Below are positions 8,620 to 17,810 of a DNA stretch of 64,000 nucleotides, piece after piece. The stretch lies in the NCBI GenBank assembly GCA_049889415.1, contig JBMHDL010000005.1, positions 1-64,000 on the forward strand. Reading direction: 5' to 3'. The notes below the pieces were generated by a model. The model was not told the DNA's origin, ran no database searches, and worked only from the letters and a program-made list of their open reading frames with translations. Position 1 is the stretch's first letter; each line of letters starts with the position of its first letter. The DNA is from JAYQKL01 sp049889415 (GTDB lineage Bacteria; Pseudomonadota; Alphaproteobacteria; RS24). The translations under genes were made by a program, and so were the position numbers.

Positions 8620-9369
8620 TCACCCGTGAATGGTGTAGCCGCCATCCACAAGCAGCATCTGTCCGGTGATCCAGGATGCTGCCGGGCTGGTCATGAACAA
8701 AACGGCACCGGAAATATCCTCCGGTGTACCAAGGCGGCCAAGGGGGGTACGCATCAAGGTCGGTTGCATCCATTCGTCCTGGGTGAAAACGGCTTCCGTC
8801 ATGCCGGTGCGGGTCAGACCTGCACCCACGGCATTGACCCGGATATTGCGCTTGCCGAGGTCAACCGCCATGCCGCGGACCAAACCGAGCAGGCCAGTTT
8901 TGGCGGCCCCATAACCCAGCGTCACGTCCAGGCCCAGCACCGAAGTTGCGGAGGCAATGCCGATAATGGATCCGCCACCTTCCAGTTTGCTGTCAGCGAT
9001 TTTGTCCACCACACCATGGGCAAGCCGATAGCCGCTGACCAGATGCATGTTGACGGCCCGCATGAAGGTGTCTGGATCATGCTCGTCCAGACCGAGCGCG
9101 TAAAGCGACACACCGGCATTATTGACCAATATGTCCAGTTTGGAGACAGCGCCCGCCAGTGCATCCACGGAGCCATTGTCTTCCATATCAAGCTGATGAT
9201 ACTGAAAGCCGGAAAGGTCAATGTCATAATCCTCAGCTGCGCTCCGTGTGCCTGTAATATGGACCGTCGCCCCTGCAGCCAGATATCCGCCGGCAATGGC
9301 CCGGCCTATACCGCTGGTGCCGCCAGTGACCAAAACATCAGCACCTTTAAAGTCAAATGTTACACTCAT
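8620..9369 (-). CDS. short-chain dehydrogenase/reductase (SDR)
   Basis: A 249-residue classical SDR with TGGTSGIG near residue 15, NNAG near residue 85, catalytic YGAAK near residue 150 and the closing LLVDGGY. GGGAGGG lies before the ATG. It is the first gene of the coupled series SDR, sulfotransferase, DUF1214 and SnoaL-like, read from 9369 down to 5677. It is divergent from the Old Yellow Enzyme gene. The 124-base gap between them must hold both promoters. The substrate is unknown. Confidence 0.85.
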   Translation of the reverse strand: MSVTFDFKGADVLVTGGTSGIGRAIAGGYLAAGATVHITGTRSAAEDYDIDLSGFQYHQLDMEDNGSVDALAGAVSKLDILVNNAGVSLYALGLDEHDPDTFMRAVNMHLVSGYRLAHGVVDKIADSKLEGGGSIIGIASATSVLGLDVTLGYGAAKTGLLGLVRGMAVDLGKRNIRVNAVGAGLTRTGMTEAVFTQDEWMQPTLMRTPLGRLGTPEDISGAVLFMTSPAASWITGQMLLVDGGYTIHG

Positions 9370-9493
9370 CAGACCCTCCCTTTCCCTGACCTAAAGCTTA
9401 TCAGAAATGGGTCCGGGTGCAATCAATTGGGGGCTGTTCAAGGGAATTGCCAAGATGCAATAAATTGCCTAGGCTTTTGACAGGGAGATTATC

Positions 9494-10702
9494 ATGACAG
9501 CTTTCACACCTGCCAAACTCGGCAAACTGGAATTAAAAAACCGTGTCTTGAAGGCCGCGACCTTTGAGGGTATGTCGCCCGGCGGCGTGCCCAGCGAACG
9601 GCTTATGGCGTTTCATGAACGCCTGGCGCAAGGCGGGATTGCTATGACGACCTTTTCCTACTGCACGACGGAGGCTGACGGGCGCATCATGGACAGCATG
9701 ATGTATATGCATGAGGGTATTCGCCCGCAACTCCGTGAGATGATTACACGGGTGCATGCGGCGGGGGCGAAAGTATCAGGGCAAATGACCCATTGCGGAC
9801 ATTTTTCCAAAAACAAAAGCCTGCAACGAGTCAAAAATCCGAAAGGGCCATCACGCCAGTTCAACCCGATCGGCATGATTGCCGGGCGTCCATTCGCCGG
9901 TGAGATGGATCATGCGGATATTGATTATCTTGTCGAGACCTACCGTGAGACTGCGAAATTCATGCGCGATACAGGGTTTGATGCTTTGGAAATCCATTTC
10001 GGCCACGGTTACGGGTTGTCGCAATTCATCAGCCCGAAAACAAACAAGCGCACTGATGACTATGGCGGGTCACTGAGCAACCGCATGCGCCTGGCTTTGC
10101 GCGTGCTTGATGCGGTCAAGTCGGAGGCCGGTGACCTGCCGGTGTTGGGGAAAATCAGCATGACGGATGGCGTCAAGGGTGGGTCTGACTGGGATGAGGG
10201 CTTTGAGGTCGCCAAAATTCTGGATCAGGCCGGCATTGACGGCTTGATCCCAAGTGCCGGCACCTCCAGTTTCAATCCAATGATCATGTTCCGCGGCGAC
10301 AGCATTAATGATGGCATGGTGGAAATGGAGACCAACCCGATCGTCAAGTTGGGACTGAAAATGGTCGGCCCGCTTCTGCACAAAACCTATCCTTATTCTG
10401 AACTTTATCTGCGCGAAGAGGCCATGCGCATCAATCAAGCGGTCTCCTGTCCGGTCATCTATATCGGCGGATGTTCTACACGCGAAAGCCTTGATGACAT
10501 CATCAGCGAGGGCTTTGATTTCGTTCAGCTGGGGCGCGCTCTGCTGAAGGATCCTGATTTTGTCCTCAACGCACAGGCCAGCGCCTCTTATGTCAGCGGC
10601 TGTACGCATTGCAACCGCTGCGTGCCGCTGATTGAACACCCGGAGGGCATACGCTGTGTCCTTCATGATAAAAAACGCAGTAAGGAGGCAGCTCATGCGT
10701 AA
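9494..10702 (+). CDS. Old Yellow Enzyme family NADH:flavin oxidoreductase
   Basis: A 402-residue FMN-dependent TIM-barrel ene-reductase, expected to reduce activated C=C bonds. Family marks are GQMTHCGH near residue 97, HFGHGYGLSQFISPKTNKR with the substrate-binding histidines near 170, and the phosphate-binding GGCSTRESL and LGRALL segments near the end. The tail holds CTHCNRC plus a further Cys 12 residues on, a near match to the 4Fe-4S cluster site of 2,4-dienoyl-CoA reductases, but the spacing is one short and the C-terminal FAD/NAD domain is absent. Whether a cluster is bound is open. It overlaps the DUF4260 gene by eight bases. Confidence 0.85.
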   Translation: MTAFTPAKLGKLELKNRVLKAATFEGMSPGGVPSERLMAFHERLAQGGIAMTTFSYCTTEADGRIMDSMMYMHEGIRPQLREMITRVHAAGAKVSGQMTHCGHFSKNKSLQRVKNPKGPSRQFNPIGMIAGRPFAGEMDHADIDYLVETYRETAKFMRDTGFDALEIHFGHGYGLSQFISPKTNKRTDDYGGSLSNRMRLALRVLDAVKSEAGDLPVLGKISMTDGVKGGSDWDEGFEVAKILDQAGIDGLIPSAGTSSFNPMIMFRGDSINDGMVEMETNPIVKLGLKMVGPLLHKTYPYSELYLREEAMRINQAVSCPVIYIGGCSTRESLDDIISEGFDFVQLGRALLKDPDFVLNAQASASYVSGCTHCNRCVPLIEHPEGIRCVLHDKKRSKEAAHA

Positions 10703-11078
10703 CCCGGTCACTGTTCGGCGCTTTGAGGCGCTGTCGGTCTTTGTTTTGTGCCTGTTAGTTTATTATGCCAACGGGTTTTCCTGGGGGCTGTTTGCCTTGC
10801 TGTTCTTCACCCCGGATTTGGCCATGTTTGGTTATGCCGTCAGCACCACATTCGGAAACCGGCTTTACAACACCACACATTTTTTCCTATTTCCGGTTTT
10901 CCTGTTTTTCCTGGTCTATTTTTTCGGGCAGACAGACTTGTTGCCCTATGCCCTGATTTGGGCGTCCCATATCGCCTTTGACCGTCTGTTGGGGTGGGGG
11001 TTGAAAACGGAAAGCTTTTATCACACGGATATGGGTGACAAGAAAATCCCTGAACGTGCCGGGTTTCTGCGCCCTTGA
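10695..11078 (+). CDS. DUF4260 family small membrane protein
   Basis: A 127-residue protein with three or four hydrophobic helices (VFVLCLLVYY, GLFALLFFTPDLAMFGYA, FFLFPVFLFFLVYFF). The tail has YHTDMGDKK, the form expected of DUF4260 proteins. The function is not known. The ATG at 10695 is preceded by AAGGAGG and lies inside the end of the OYE gene, so the two are co-transcribed and probably coupled. Confidence 0.75.
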   Translation: MRNPVTVRRFEALSVFVLCLLVYYANGFSWGLFALLFFTPDLAMFGYAVSTTFGNRLYNTTHFFLFPVFLFFLVYFFGQTDLLPYALIWASHIAFDRLLGWGLKTESFYHTDMGDKKIPERAGFLRP

Positions 11079-11140
11079 CGCCCTGAGGCTGGAAAAACCG
11101 CGCTTTTGAACTATTTTACAATTCATGGAGGACGATCGCC

Positions 11141-11509
11141 ATGGATAAGATTATTGTGCGGGTTGAAAAGGGCCTTTTGATTTTCATCGCCCTGGCAACA
11201 TTATTTGCCGCGCTTGAGGAAGCCTATGTTCTGTTTGTCAACCGAAGTGTCGGTCTTGCGGATCTGCTGCTTTTGTTCATTTACACCGAGGTTCTTGGCA
11301 TGATTGCCGCATTTTACCGCAGCAGCAAAATTCCGATCACCCTGCCCCTGTTCATTGCTATGACGGCCTTGAGTCGGATGATCATTTTGCAGGGCAAAGG
11401 GGTCGACACCATCAACCTGCTTTATGAAGCCGGTGCTATTTTGCTCATCTCCCTGGCCTGTCTGATCATTCGCTATCGACCTGCCAGCCAAGTGGATTAC
11501 AACGATTAG
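11141..11509 (+). CDS. PsiE-family inner membrane protein
   Basis: A 122-residue protein with four predicted membrane helices. The central segment LLLLFIYTEVLGMIAAFY and the following PLFIAMTALSRMII match the phosphate-starvation-inducible PsiE family. The molecular role of PsiE is not established. TGGAGGACGATC precedes the ATG. No Pho-box-like repeat was seen upstream, so phosphate control here is not supported by the sequence, even though the pho/pst genes lie 20 kb away. Confidence 0.75.
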   Translation: MDKIIVRVEKGLLIFIALATLFAALEEAYVLFVNRSVGLADLLLLFIYTEVLGMIAAFYRSSKIPITLPLFIAMTALSRMIILQGKGVDTINLLYEAGAILLISLACLIIRYRPASQVDYND

Positions 11510-11564
11510 GGCGACGCTGCCCCTTGTGCCTTAACATCGGCCCGGAATAAGGGTAGGAAAGGCT

Positions 11565-13352
11565 ATGGAGCTTTCACCGGCAGATTTGTCATGGGCTGAG
11601 ACCGGCCCGACCTCGCGCCTCTTCGGGGATATTTATTTTTCCGCCGATGACGGCCGGGCCGAAACGGGTCATGTTTTTTTGCGGCCGAACCGGATCTCTG
11701 AGCGCCTTGCCCGGACAGAGCAGCTGACCATCGGGGAAACCGGTTTCGGGACGGGCCTGAATCTGTTGAGTGTGCTGGCACTTTGGCAAAACTTGCCTGC
11801 GCCAAGACCCAAGCTGCATTATATCACCACCGAACTGCACCCTCTTTCAGTGGCGGATCTAAACAAGGCACATGCCGCCTGGCCTGACCTCGCGGAGCTT
11901 TCTGAAGCGGTGCGACAGGTTTATCCCCCCGCCGTGGGTGGTGGCCATCGCCGGTGGTTGTTTGACGGTGCCGTGTGTGTTGATTTTCTTTGGGGTGATG
12001 CAGAGCAGGCTTTAGCAGCCTATGCACCGCTTGGGGGTGTACAGGTGGATGGCTGGTTTCTTGACGGATTTTCGCCGGCACTCAATCCGGATATGTGGAC
12101 CCAGGGCGTGTTTGAAGCGATTGCCAGATTAAGCGGCCCGGGCACCAGCCTATCAACTTTCACCGTTGCCGGCAGTGTGCGCAAAGGCCTTGCCGCCGCT
12201 GGGTTTGAGGTCCAAAAGGCACCGGGATTTGGCCGCAAACGCGATATGCTGGTTGCCACATATATTAATGCAACACCCTTAACGGCACCAAAACCGAGGC
12301 GTAAAATGGCCGTTATCGGCGCTGGTATTGCCGGTGTGTCGACAGCCTGGCAGATGTCCTTACAGGGGTATGATGTAACCCTGTTGGAGGCCGGCCCGAC
12401 GGTCTGTTCGGGGGCCAGCGGCAGTCCGGCGAGCGCCTTTACGCCCTATTTCCAGCCTGACTGGTCGCCACGGGCACGCATGCTGACATCCGGCTTTTTT
12501 ACAGCCCGCCATGTTCTGGCCATGTTACGCACCAAGGGGCATGATATTACCGGGCGCCAGGACGGTATGCTGATGCTTGACATGCCCGAAAAAAGCCGGA
12601 GATGCGAACGCTTTGCCGCCTGGCAGCATAGTCTGGACTTGCCTGATACCGTTCGCAGGCGGCTTTGCGCAGATGAGATGAGTGAGCAGGCCGGTGTTGA
12701 TTTGGACTGTCCGGGCTGGCTTTATCCGCAGGCCGGGTGGGTGAATTTGCACGCCCTGGCTACTGCCATGCTGGTGGACTCCGAAGGGCGCATTGAAACG
12801 ATGTTTGATACACGGGTAATGGCTTTGGAACATGATGGTCAAGACTGGCGGCTGCACCACTGTTGCGAGCGGGGAGTTGTCGGGATAATGAGCGCCGATA
12901 TGGTGGTTGTAGCCTGCGCTGGCGCCGCGTCTGAACTGCTGCCGGATTTGAGTCTGGCCACAGTGCACGGACAAATTTTGAGTTTCCTTGCCCCGCCGCA
13001 ACTGGCTGGACTGGAAAAACCGCTGAATTGTGGCCACAGCCTTTTACCACATGGCGACGGCAGGCTGTCCTGGGGCGCCAGCTTCAGACATAAAATCGAC
13101 ACAGCTGAGATATTGTCGGAGGAAACGGATAAACTGCTTGGGGATTTTGAGCGGTGCTTCGGGCATGCCCTGGATGCTGAAACTGCTGCGGTTCAGGTCT
13201 GGGCCGGATTACGGTGTACCCAGCCTTCCCGATTGCCGATGATCGGGCCGGTGACGGGGCGCCCGGACGGGCTTTATGTGCATTTGGCGCATGGTGCCCG
13301 CGGCAGCCTGACAGCAGCATTGATGATGCCCGCCGCGCTCTATGGTGCTTGA
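11565..13352 (+). CDS. mnmC: bifunctional tRNA mnm5s2U34 biosynthesis protein MnmC
   Basis: A 595-residue fusion catalysing the last two steps of 5-methylaminomethyl-2-thiouridine formation at the tRNA wobble base. Residues 1-240 form the SAM methyltransferase (MnmD) part, with GETGFGTGLN and the signature WFLDGFSPALNPDMW. From about 245 starts the FAD oxidase (MnmC1) part with MAVIGAGIAGVSTAW. The end LYVHLAHGARGSLTA is typical of the oxidase domain. Full length for the fused form. It stands alone on its strand, facing the sterol-desaturase-type gene. Confidence 0.92.
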   Translation: MELSPADLSWAETGPTSRLFGDIYFSADDGRAETGHVFLRPNRISERLARTEQLTIGETGFGTGLNLLSVLALWQNLPAPRPKLHYITTELHPLSVADLNKAHAAWPDLAELSEAVRQVYPPAVGGGHRRWLFDGAVCVDFLWGDAEQALAAYAPLGGVQVDGWFLDGFSPALNPDMWTQGVFEAIARLSGPGTSLSTFTVAGSVRKGLAAAGFEVQKAPGFGRKRDMLVATYINATPLTAPKPRRKMAVIGAGIAGVSTAWQMSLQGYDVTLLEAGPTVCSGASGSPASAFTPYFQPDWSPRARMLTSGFFTARHVLAMLRTKGHDITGRQDGMLMLDMPEKSRRCERFAAWQHSLDLPDTVRRRLCADEMSEQAGVDLDCPGWLYPQAGWVNLHALATAMLVDSEGRIETMFDTRVMALEHDGQDWRLHHCCERGVVGIMSADMVVVACAGAASELLPDLSLATVHGQILSFLAPPQLAGLEKPLNCGHSLLPHGDGRLSWGASFRHKIDTAEILSEETDKLLGDFERCFGHALDAETAAVQVWAGLRCTQPSRLPMIGPVTGRPDGLYVHLAHGARGSLTAALMMPAALYGA

Positions 13353-13358
13353 TGATGC

Positions 13359-14159
13359 CTAGTTCTTGGCGCGGATGATCGGCCAGAGCAGCTGTTCGCC
13401 GAGTGTCGTCTCAGGCAGATTCTCAACCCCGTATTCTTCAGGTCGGCTGCGGGTGATTTTGGCGGTCCCGAACAGCACATCCCAGAAAAACAGCAGATTT
13501 CCGTAATTACCCTTGTAATTAGTCGCTGTGTCCGCGGCATATTTGCCGTGATGCATGGAATGGGTGGACGGGGTTGAAATGGTGCGCTCGACCAGCCACA
13601 TCAGCGGGTTGAGGGCTTTGATTCTGTATAGCGGCGCGTCCCAGTGCCAGTCGCAATGGGCGCCGGTGATGACGGCCAGCTTGACCACAATGTAAATCGC
13701 ATAAGTCCAGCCGAGGCCGAGATAAATCAGGATGCCGGACAGCCAGATCCCCGGCATCATCATGTAATAAAAGACATTGTTGCGGTAGACGAGGCGCACG
13801 CTCATATAGCCGGCATTGTGATGCGGCCGATGGAGATTGTAGAGCCAGGGAAAGGTGTGGGAGGCGCGGTGCCACCAATATTGCGACATGTCATCAAACA
13901 GCAGCAGCAGGCCGAACTGCACCGCAAAGCTGAGATTGACCAGGGCGTCCTGATAATCGGGAGCGATTTGCGGGCCGACAACACCTACCATCACCAGAAT
14001 GATGGGCTGGGTGACAAGCAGCAGATTGACAGTGCTGAAAATCTCAACCCAGCCATCCTCCTTTTTTGCGTTGGCTTTGTTGAAAAGGCCGCAGCGCCAG
14101 AACTCCAGCAGGGAGAAGCCGGCAAAAATTCCAAGAATGATGTATGTTTCAGGCCGCAT
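13359..14159 (-). CDS. sterol desaturase / fatty acid hydroxylase superfamily protein
   Basis: A 266-residue integral membrane di-iron oxygenase. The eight-histidine pattern is complete: HRASH and HRPHH in the middle, HCDWHWD around residue 165, and HSMHHGKYA near 200. Membrane segments flank these clusters. The likely reaction is hydroxylation or desaturation of a lipid or isoprenoid. The start is set at ATG 14159, just past the pgi stop, because the longer frame would begin inside pgi. It is probably co-transcribed behind pgi. The substrate is not known. Confidence 0.82.
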   Translation of the reverse strand: MRPETYIILGIFAGFSLLEFWRCGLFNKANAKKEDGWVEIFSTVNLLLVTQPIILVMVGVVGPQIAPDYQDALVNLSFAVQFGLLLLFDDMSQYWWHRASHTFPWLYNLHRPHHNAGYMSVRLVYRNNVFYYMMMPGIWLSGILIYLGLGWTYAIYIVVKLAVITGAHCDWHWDAPLYRIKALNPLMWLVERTISTPSTHSMHHGKYAADTATNYKGNYGNLLFFWDVLFGTAKITRSRPEEYGVENLPETTLGEQLLWPIIRAKN

Positions 14160-14178
14160 CTTGTTTCTTTCAATCCTT

Positions 14179-15435
14179 TTATCGGGTGTCTTCCATAATT
14201 TGTCTGGCAATGATTTTGCCCTGTTCAACGGCCGGCTGGTCAAAGGCGTCAACGGCCAGCAGATGTGCCGCGCAAATGGTCTCAAGCATCAAATTCATCA
14301 GCAGGCCGCCAAGGCTTTCTTCGGTCACTACGCCAAGATCAACCAGCCTGACCGGACGGTTCTGATCAAGCAGGGCCTGATAGGTGGCGGCGCATTCGGC
14401 CTGAACCAGATCCTCCATGTGCCGGTTGTGCAGCCAGGACAGGCTGTCCTGATCGCCGATGCCGCTGACGGCCTGCGGGCCGGGCGCGTTGCGGGTTTGG
14501 ACAATGGTGTAGAATTTGTCGTCGGGTCCGTCCAGATAGAGCTGCAACTGGCTGTGCTGGTCAACCGGACCAAGCGCATTGACAGGTGTTGTGCCGCGCC
14601 CTTTTTTGCCGAGGCTTTCCGCCCAAAGCTGTCGAAACCAGAGTCCAATTTTGTCAAGCCGGCTGTCATATGGCATCAGAACTGAAATCTGACGCCCAGC
14701 CTTGGCATGAGCGATTTGGGCGGCAGCGCCGCTCATGGCCGGATTTGTGTCCGGCGTATCCGTGTTCAAAAAATCTTCCAGCACTTTTGCGGCGCCGGCG
14801 CGAACGGCTTCCACATCAAGCCCGGCCAATGCCGCCGGCAACAGGCCGACATTGGTCAGCACGCTGAAGCGTCCGCCAATCTGTTTTTCATGGTCGAGCA
14901 CGCTCATGCCATAGGTTTCGGCCAATTGCCGCAATGTGTTGGGCCGGTCTTCTGTCAGGCAGATTACATGGTCGGCCGGATTGAGCTTGTTGGCTTCCAG
15001 TGCCGTCAAGGCGCAGGAAAACTGCATCAGGGTTTCAGCCGTTTCACCGGATTTGGAGACGGCGATAAAAGCGGTTTTGGAAAGGGTTGCAGGATTGAGG
15101 ACCGCCTCCATTTCATAGGCCGACAGATTATCCAGAAAGTGAAGCATTGGCCCGTTGGCCAATCCGGACGCCGTCCCCCATCCAGCCTGCTGAACCAGAA
15201 CCTGTGCGCCGAGGCTGGAGCCGCCGGTGCCCAACACCACAATCGTCTCAAATTCCATGAGCCTGTCGGTTGCCCGTTTGATGCCGGCAAGGTCGGCGGC
15301 TCGGGCCTGGGTCGTCTCAAACAAGGGCAACGGGTCAAGTTTCAAGCCTTCCCGGAAGTTGTCCAAGGAGGAAACGAAATTGCCGTAAACGGCCTCCAGC
15401 TCCTTGGTCAGGAAAGACGCATTCTCAGGTTGCAT
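14179..15435 (-). CDS. pgi: glucose-6-phosphate isomerase
   Basis: A 418-residue cytoplasmic enzyme interconverting glucose-6-phosphate and fructose-6-phosphate. The sugar-phosphate SIS fold shows VLGTGGSSLGAQVL near residue 70 and the family segment AVSKSGETAETL near 130. It is much shorter than the roughly 550-residue enterobacterial enzyme, lacking N- and C-terminal extensions, which fits short bacterial forms. The gene begins a minus-strand unit with the sterol desaturase family gene. Confidence 0.85.
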   Translation of the reverse strand: MQPENASFLTKELEAVYGNFVSSLDNFREGLKLDPLPLFETTQARAADLAGIKRATDRLMEFETIVVLGTGGSSLGAQVLVQQAGWGTASGLANGPMLHFLDNLSAYEMEAVLNPATLSKTAFIAVSKSGETAETLMQFSCALTALEANKLNPADHVICLTEDRPNTLRQLAETYGMSVLDHEKQIGGRFSVLTNVGLLPAALAGLDVEAVRAGAAKVLEDFLNTDTPDTNPAMSGAAAQIAHAKAGRQISVLMPYDSRLDKIGLWFRQLWAESLGKKGRGTTPVNALGPVDQHSQLQLYLDGPDDKFYTIVQTRNAPGPQAVSGIGDQDSLSWLHNRHMEDLVQAECAATYQALLDQNRPVRLVDLGVVTEESLGGLLMNLMLETICAAHLLAVDAFDQPAVEQGKIIARQIMEDTR

Positions 15436-15479
15436 ACTCAGCCTCTACGGTTATGCGGTGGCATATGGGCGGTAGACCC

Positions 15480-16337
15480 TCAATCCCTGAAGGAGGGATC
15501 CAGACGGTCCAACTTGCGCAACAGCCCCGGCCAGGCCAAAGCACCGGCAAGCCCGTTGAATATAGCCTCGCTTTGCTGGGCTGTCAGTTCCGAAGTGGCG
15601 TCATCACACAAATTCAGCTTGTCGCTGTTTTGTGCCCTGATTTGCGCCGTGCAGGCCTTTTCCAGATAAAACATGCCCTGATAGGCAGTGCCGCAATCCA
15701 TGCCGACCGCCAAGGTGCCGTGATTGCGGAGAATCAGCAGGGGTTTGTCGCCCAGATCAGCGATGATGCGCTGTTTTTCATCATGGTTCAGGGCGACGCC
15801 TTCATAGTCATGATAGCCGACCCGCCCGTGGCAGATCATGGCGTGCTGGGAAAGCGGCAAAAGGCCGTCTTTTTGCGCCGAAACAGCAATGCCGTCATCT
15901 GTGTGCAGGTGAATGACACAATGGGCGTCTGCGCGGGCCTCATGCAGGGCGCTGTGAATTGTAAAGCCGGCCGGGTTGACGATATATGGCGTCTCATTCA
16001 CCGGATTGCCCTCCATGTCGATTTTGACAAGGCTAGAGGCGGTAATTTCGTCAAACAACATGCCCCATGGGTTAATCAGAAAGTGATTCTCTTCGCCCGG
16101 AACGCGGCAGGAAATATGCGTATATATCATGTCATCCCAGCCATGTAGGGCGACCAGACGGTAAAGTGCCGCCAAGTCAATGCGCGCTTGCCATTCGGCA
16201 TCGCTGACCTTCCCCTTCAGGCTCTCAACGCCGTCATACTCCGCCAAATCGCGGATACTTTGGCGCATCACCTCCAGCTCCTCTTCGCTCGGAATGCCCG
16301 TTTGCTGTGACTCCGTCTCTTTTGCTGCCTGTGACAT
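15480..16337 (-). CDS. class II aldolase/adducin family protein
   Basis: A 285-residue protein with the class II aldolase/adducin head domain. It has the metal-binding HLHT at about residue 145, a downstream RNHGTLAVG histidine near 208, and YTHISCRVPG at about 75 as in fuculose-phosphate aldolases. Roughly 50 N-terminal residues precede the domain. The enzymatic substrate is unknown. Many family members of this form act on small acids or sugar phosphates. Start ATG 16337 follows GGGGAAG; a GTG one codon upstream is the alternative. Confidence 0.8.
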   Translation of the reverse strand: MSQAAKETESQQTGIPSEEELEVMRQSIRDLAEYDGVESLKGKVSDAEWQARIDLAALYRLVALHGWDDMIYTHISCRVPGEENHFLINPWGMLFDEITASSLVKIDMEGNPVNETPYIVNPAGFTIHSALHEARADAHCVIHLHTDDGIAVSAQKDGLLPLSQHAMICHGRVGYHDYEGVALNHDEKQRIIADLGDKPLLILRNHGTLAVGMDCGTAYQGMFYLEKACTAQIRAQNSDKLNLCDDATSELTAQQSEAIFNGLAGALAWPGLLRKLDRLDPSFRD

Positions 16338-16508
16338 CACACTTCCCCTTATTGTGATTTTTGCCGATATCTAACATGACATTGGCGTTTGTGGGGGATG
16401 AAGGCAAGATTTTTTTTCTTTGTAACAATTTCGAAACAATTGCTCACTATTTCACCCTCATCGGTTCACAAGAGCCGTGGTGAAAACGTTAATTTTTTTG
16501 GATTTCTC

Positions 16509-17549
16509 ATGAAAAAAATCATTCTTTCCACTTCACTGCTGGCAATCATGTCCGCCCCGGCCGTGGCCGGTGGTTTTGACGTCTCGGTCGGTGGTTATTA
16601 CAACTCAGTCTTCTACAACATTGACTCGGACGCCAAGCCGGATGCGGTTGAAAACCAGTTTCAGGACGATGCTGAAATCATCTTCAAGGGCAAAGCCAAG
16701 GAAGGCGATTACACTTACGGTTTTGAGGTCCAGCTTGAAGCCTCTCAAGCCTCTGATCAAATTGATGAGCACTTTATTTACGTAAAAGGCCCGTTCGGTA
16801 AGGTTGAGTTGGGTGCTGAAAACTCAGCCGCTTACAAGATTCAGGTGTTCGCCCCGAAATTCCTGGGCTGGAAAACCTATGACAACAACTTCAAGACATG
16901 GTCAAAAGTTTCGGAATTCGCCAAGCCGGATCATGCCAACATCTCCAAAGACGCCAACAAAATCAACTACTACACCCCGCGCTTTGGCGGCATTCAGGCT
17001 GCTTTCTCCTTCACCCCGTCAAATGAGAAGTCAAGTGGCTATGGGGCCGGTAATGGCGCCTTGTTGGAAAAAACAGCCGGAAAATTTGAAGTCATGTCCT
17101 TTGGTGTAAACTATAAGGGTAAGGTCGGCGACGGGACACTCAAGGCCTCCTACACGATGGAAGATGGCGATGATCTGAACGGATCAAAGAGTGCCGAGGA
17201 CAGCGCTTTCGGTCTTAATTACAAACTTGGTAAGTTTGAGATCGGCGGCACGGCCTATGAATATGAAACCTTCACCGGATCGCAAACCAATGAGACGGAA
17301 ACCCTGCATTTGGGCGCAGCCTACAAAGTCACGAAAAATACGACACTCGGGCTTGGTTTCCATGACCAGGAAGACAAAGAAGCCGGTGCCGTCGCTGACG
17401 AAACGGAGATTCTGATTATCGGCGGCAACACCAAGCTGACCAAAGGCGTCAAACTGACCTACTCCATTGAGGATGTTGAGGCCACGGAAGTCGGTGTCGG
17501 CACCAAGGACAGCACCTTCATGGGTGTCGGCCTGTTGCTGAAGTTCTAG
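16509..17549 (+). CDS. outer membrane porin
   Basis: A 346-residue trimeric-type porin of the outer membrane for passive uptake of small hydrophilic solutes. A signal peptide ends at AVAG (about residue 21, MKKIILSTSLLAIMSAPAVA). The mature start GFDVSVGGYYNS and the end STFMGVGLLLKF with a terminal aromatic residue are typical of 16-strand porins. The open frame runs upstream but ATG 16509 gives the signal sequence. The leader is AT-rich with only GGA as ribosome site. A strong terminator follows. Confidence 0.87.
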   Translation: MKKIILSTSLLAIMSAPAVAGGFDVSVGGYYNSVFYNIDSDAKPDAVENQFQDDAEIIFKGKAKEGDYTYGFEVQLEASQASDQIDEHFIYVKGPFGKVELGAENSAAYKIQVFAPKFLGWKTYDNNFKTWSKVSEFAKPDHANISKDANKINYYTPRFGGIQAAFSFTPSNEKSSGYGAGNGALLEKTAGKFEVMSFGVNYKGKVGDGTLKASYTMEDGDDLNGSKSAEDSAFGLNYKLGKFEIGGTAYEYETFTGSQTNETETLHLGAAYKVTKNTTLGLGFHDQEDKEAGAVADETEILIIGGNTKLTKGVKLTYSIEDVEATEVGVGTKDSTFMGVGLLLKF

Positions 17550-17571
17550 TTTCCCTCCAAACAAGAACATG

Positions 17572-17599
17572 AAAAAGGCGGGGCTTCCCCGCCTTTTTT
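17572..17599 (+). terminator. rho-independent terminator of the porin gene
   Basis: The stem is GGCGGGG/CCCCGCC with loop CTT, a five-A run before and six T after. It lies 22 bases past the porin stop. Nothing else was seen in the 210 bases up to pdhA apart from an AT-rich leader. Confidence 0.9.
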
Positions 17600-17810
17600 G
17601 TTTTCCGGGCAGCGTCATGCGGTAATTTTTTAACAGCTGCATGTTTGAGTGTTGAAAGATTATTTCGTGTTTTTTGGATGTGGTGTCAGGAAAATGCAAA
17701 TTTGTCCCTTCACTTCGTTTCCTTTTGTTTTTATTGGGAAATCGGGTAAAAAATAAGCCAAGTCAAGCTCCCCCGCTGGCCCAAAACAGTTCTTTTTCAT
17801 TGGAGAGGAA

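Noticed and set aside
8521..9480. Long plus-strand open frame of 319 codons opposite the SDR gene
   Set aside because: It lies wholly antisense to a well-supported SDR and sulfotransferase start, shows no domain motif and has no ribosome site; it follows from codon bias of the real gene.
11079..11140. Pho box before the PsiE-family gene
   Set aside because: No pair of TGTCAT-like repeats could be found upstream, so phosphate control is not supported.
14707..15669. Plus-strand open frame of 320 codons opposite pgi
   Set aside because: Antisense shadow; the pgi motifs on the other strand are clear.
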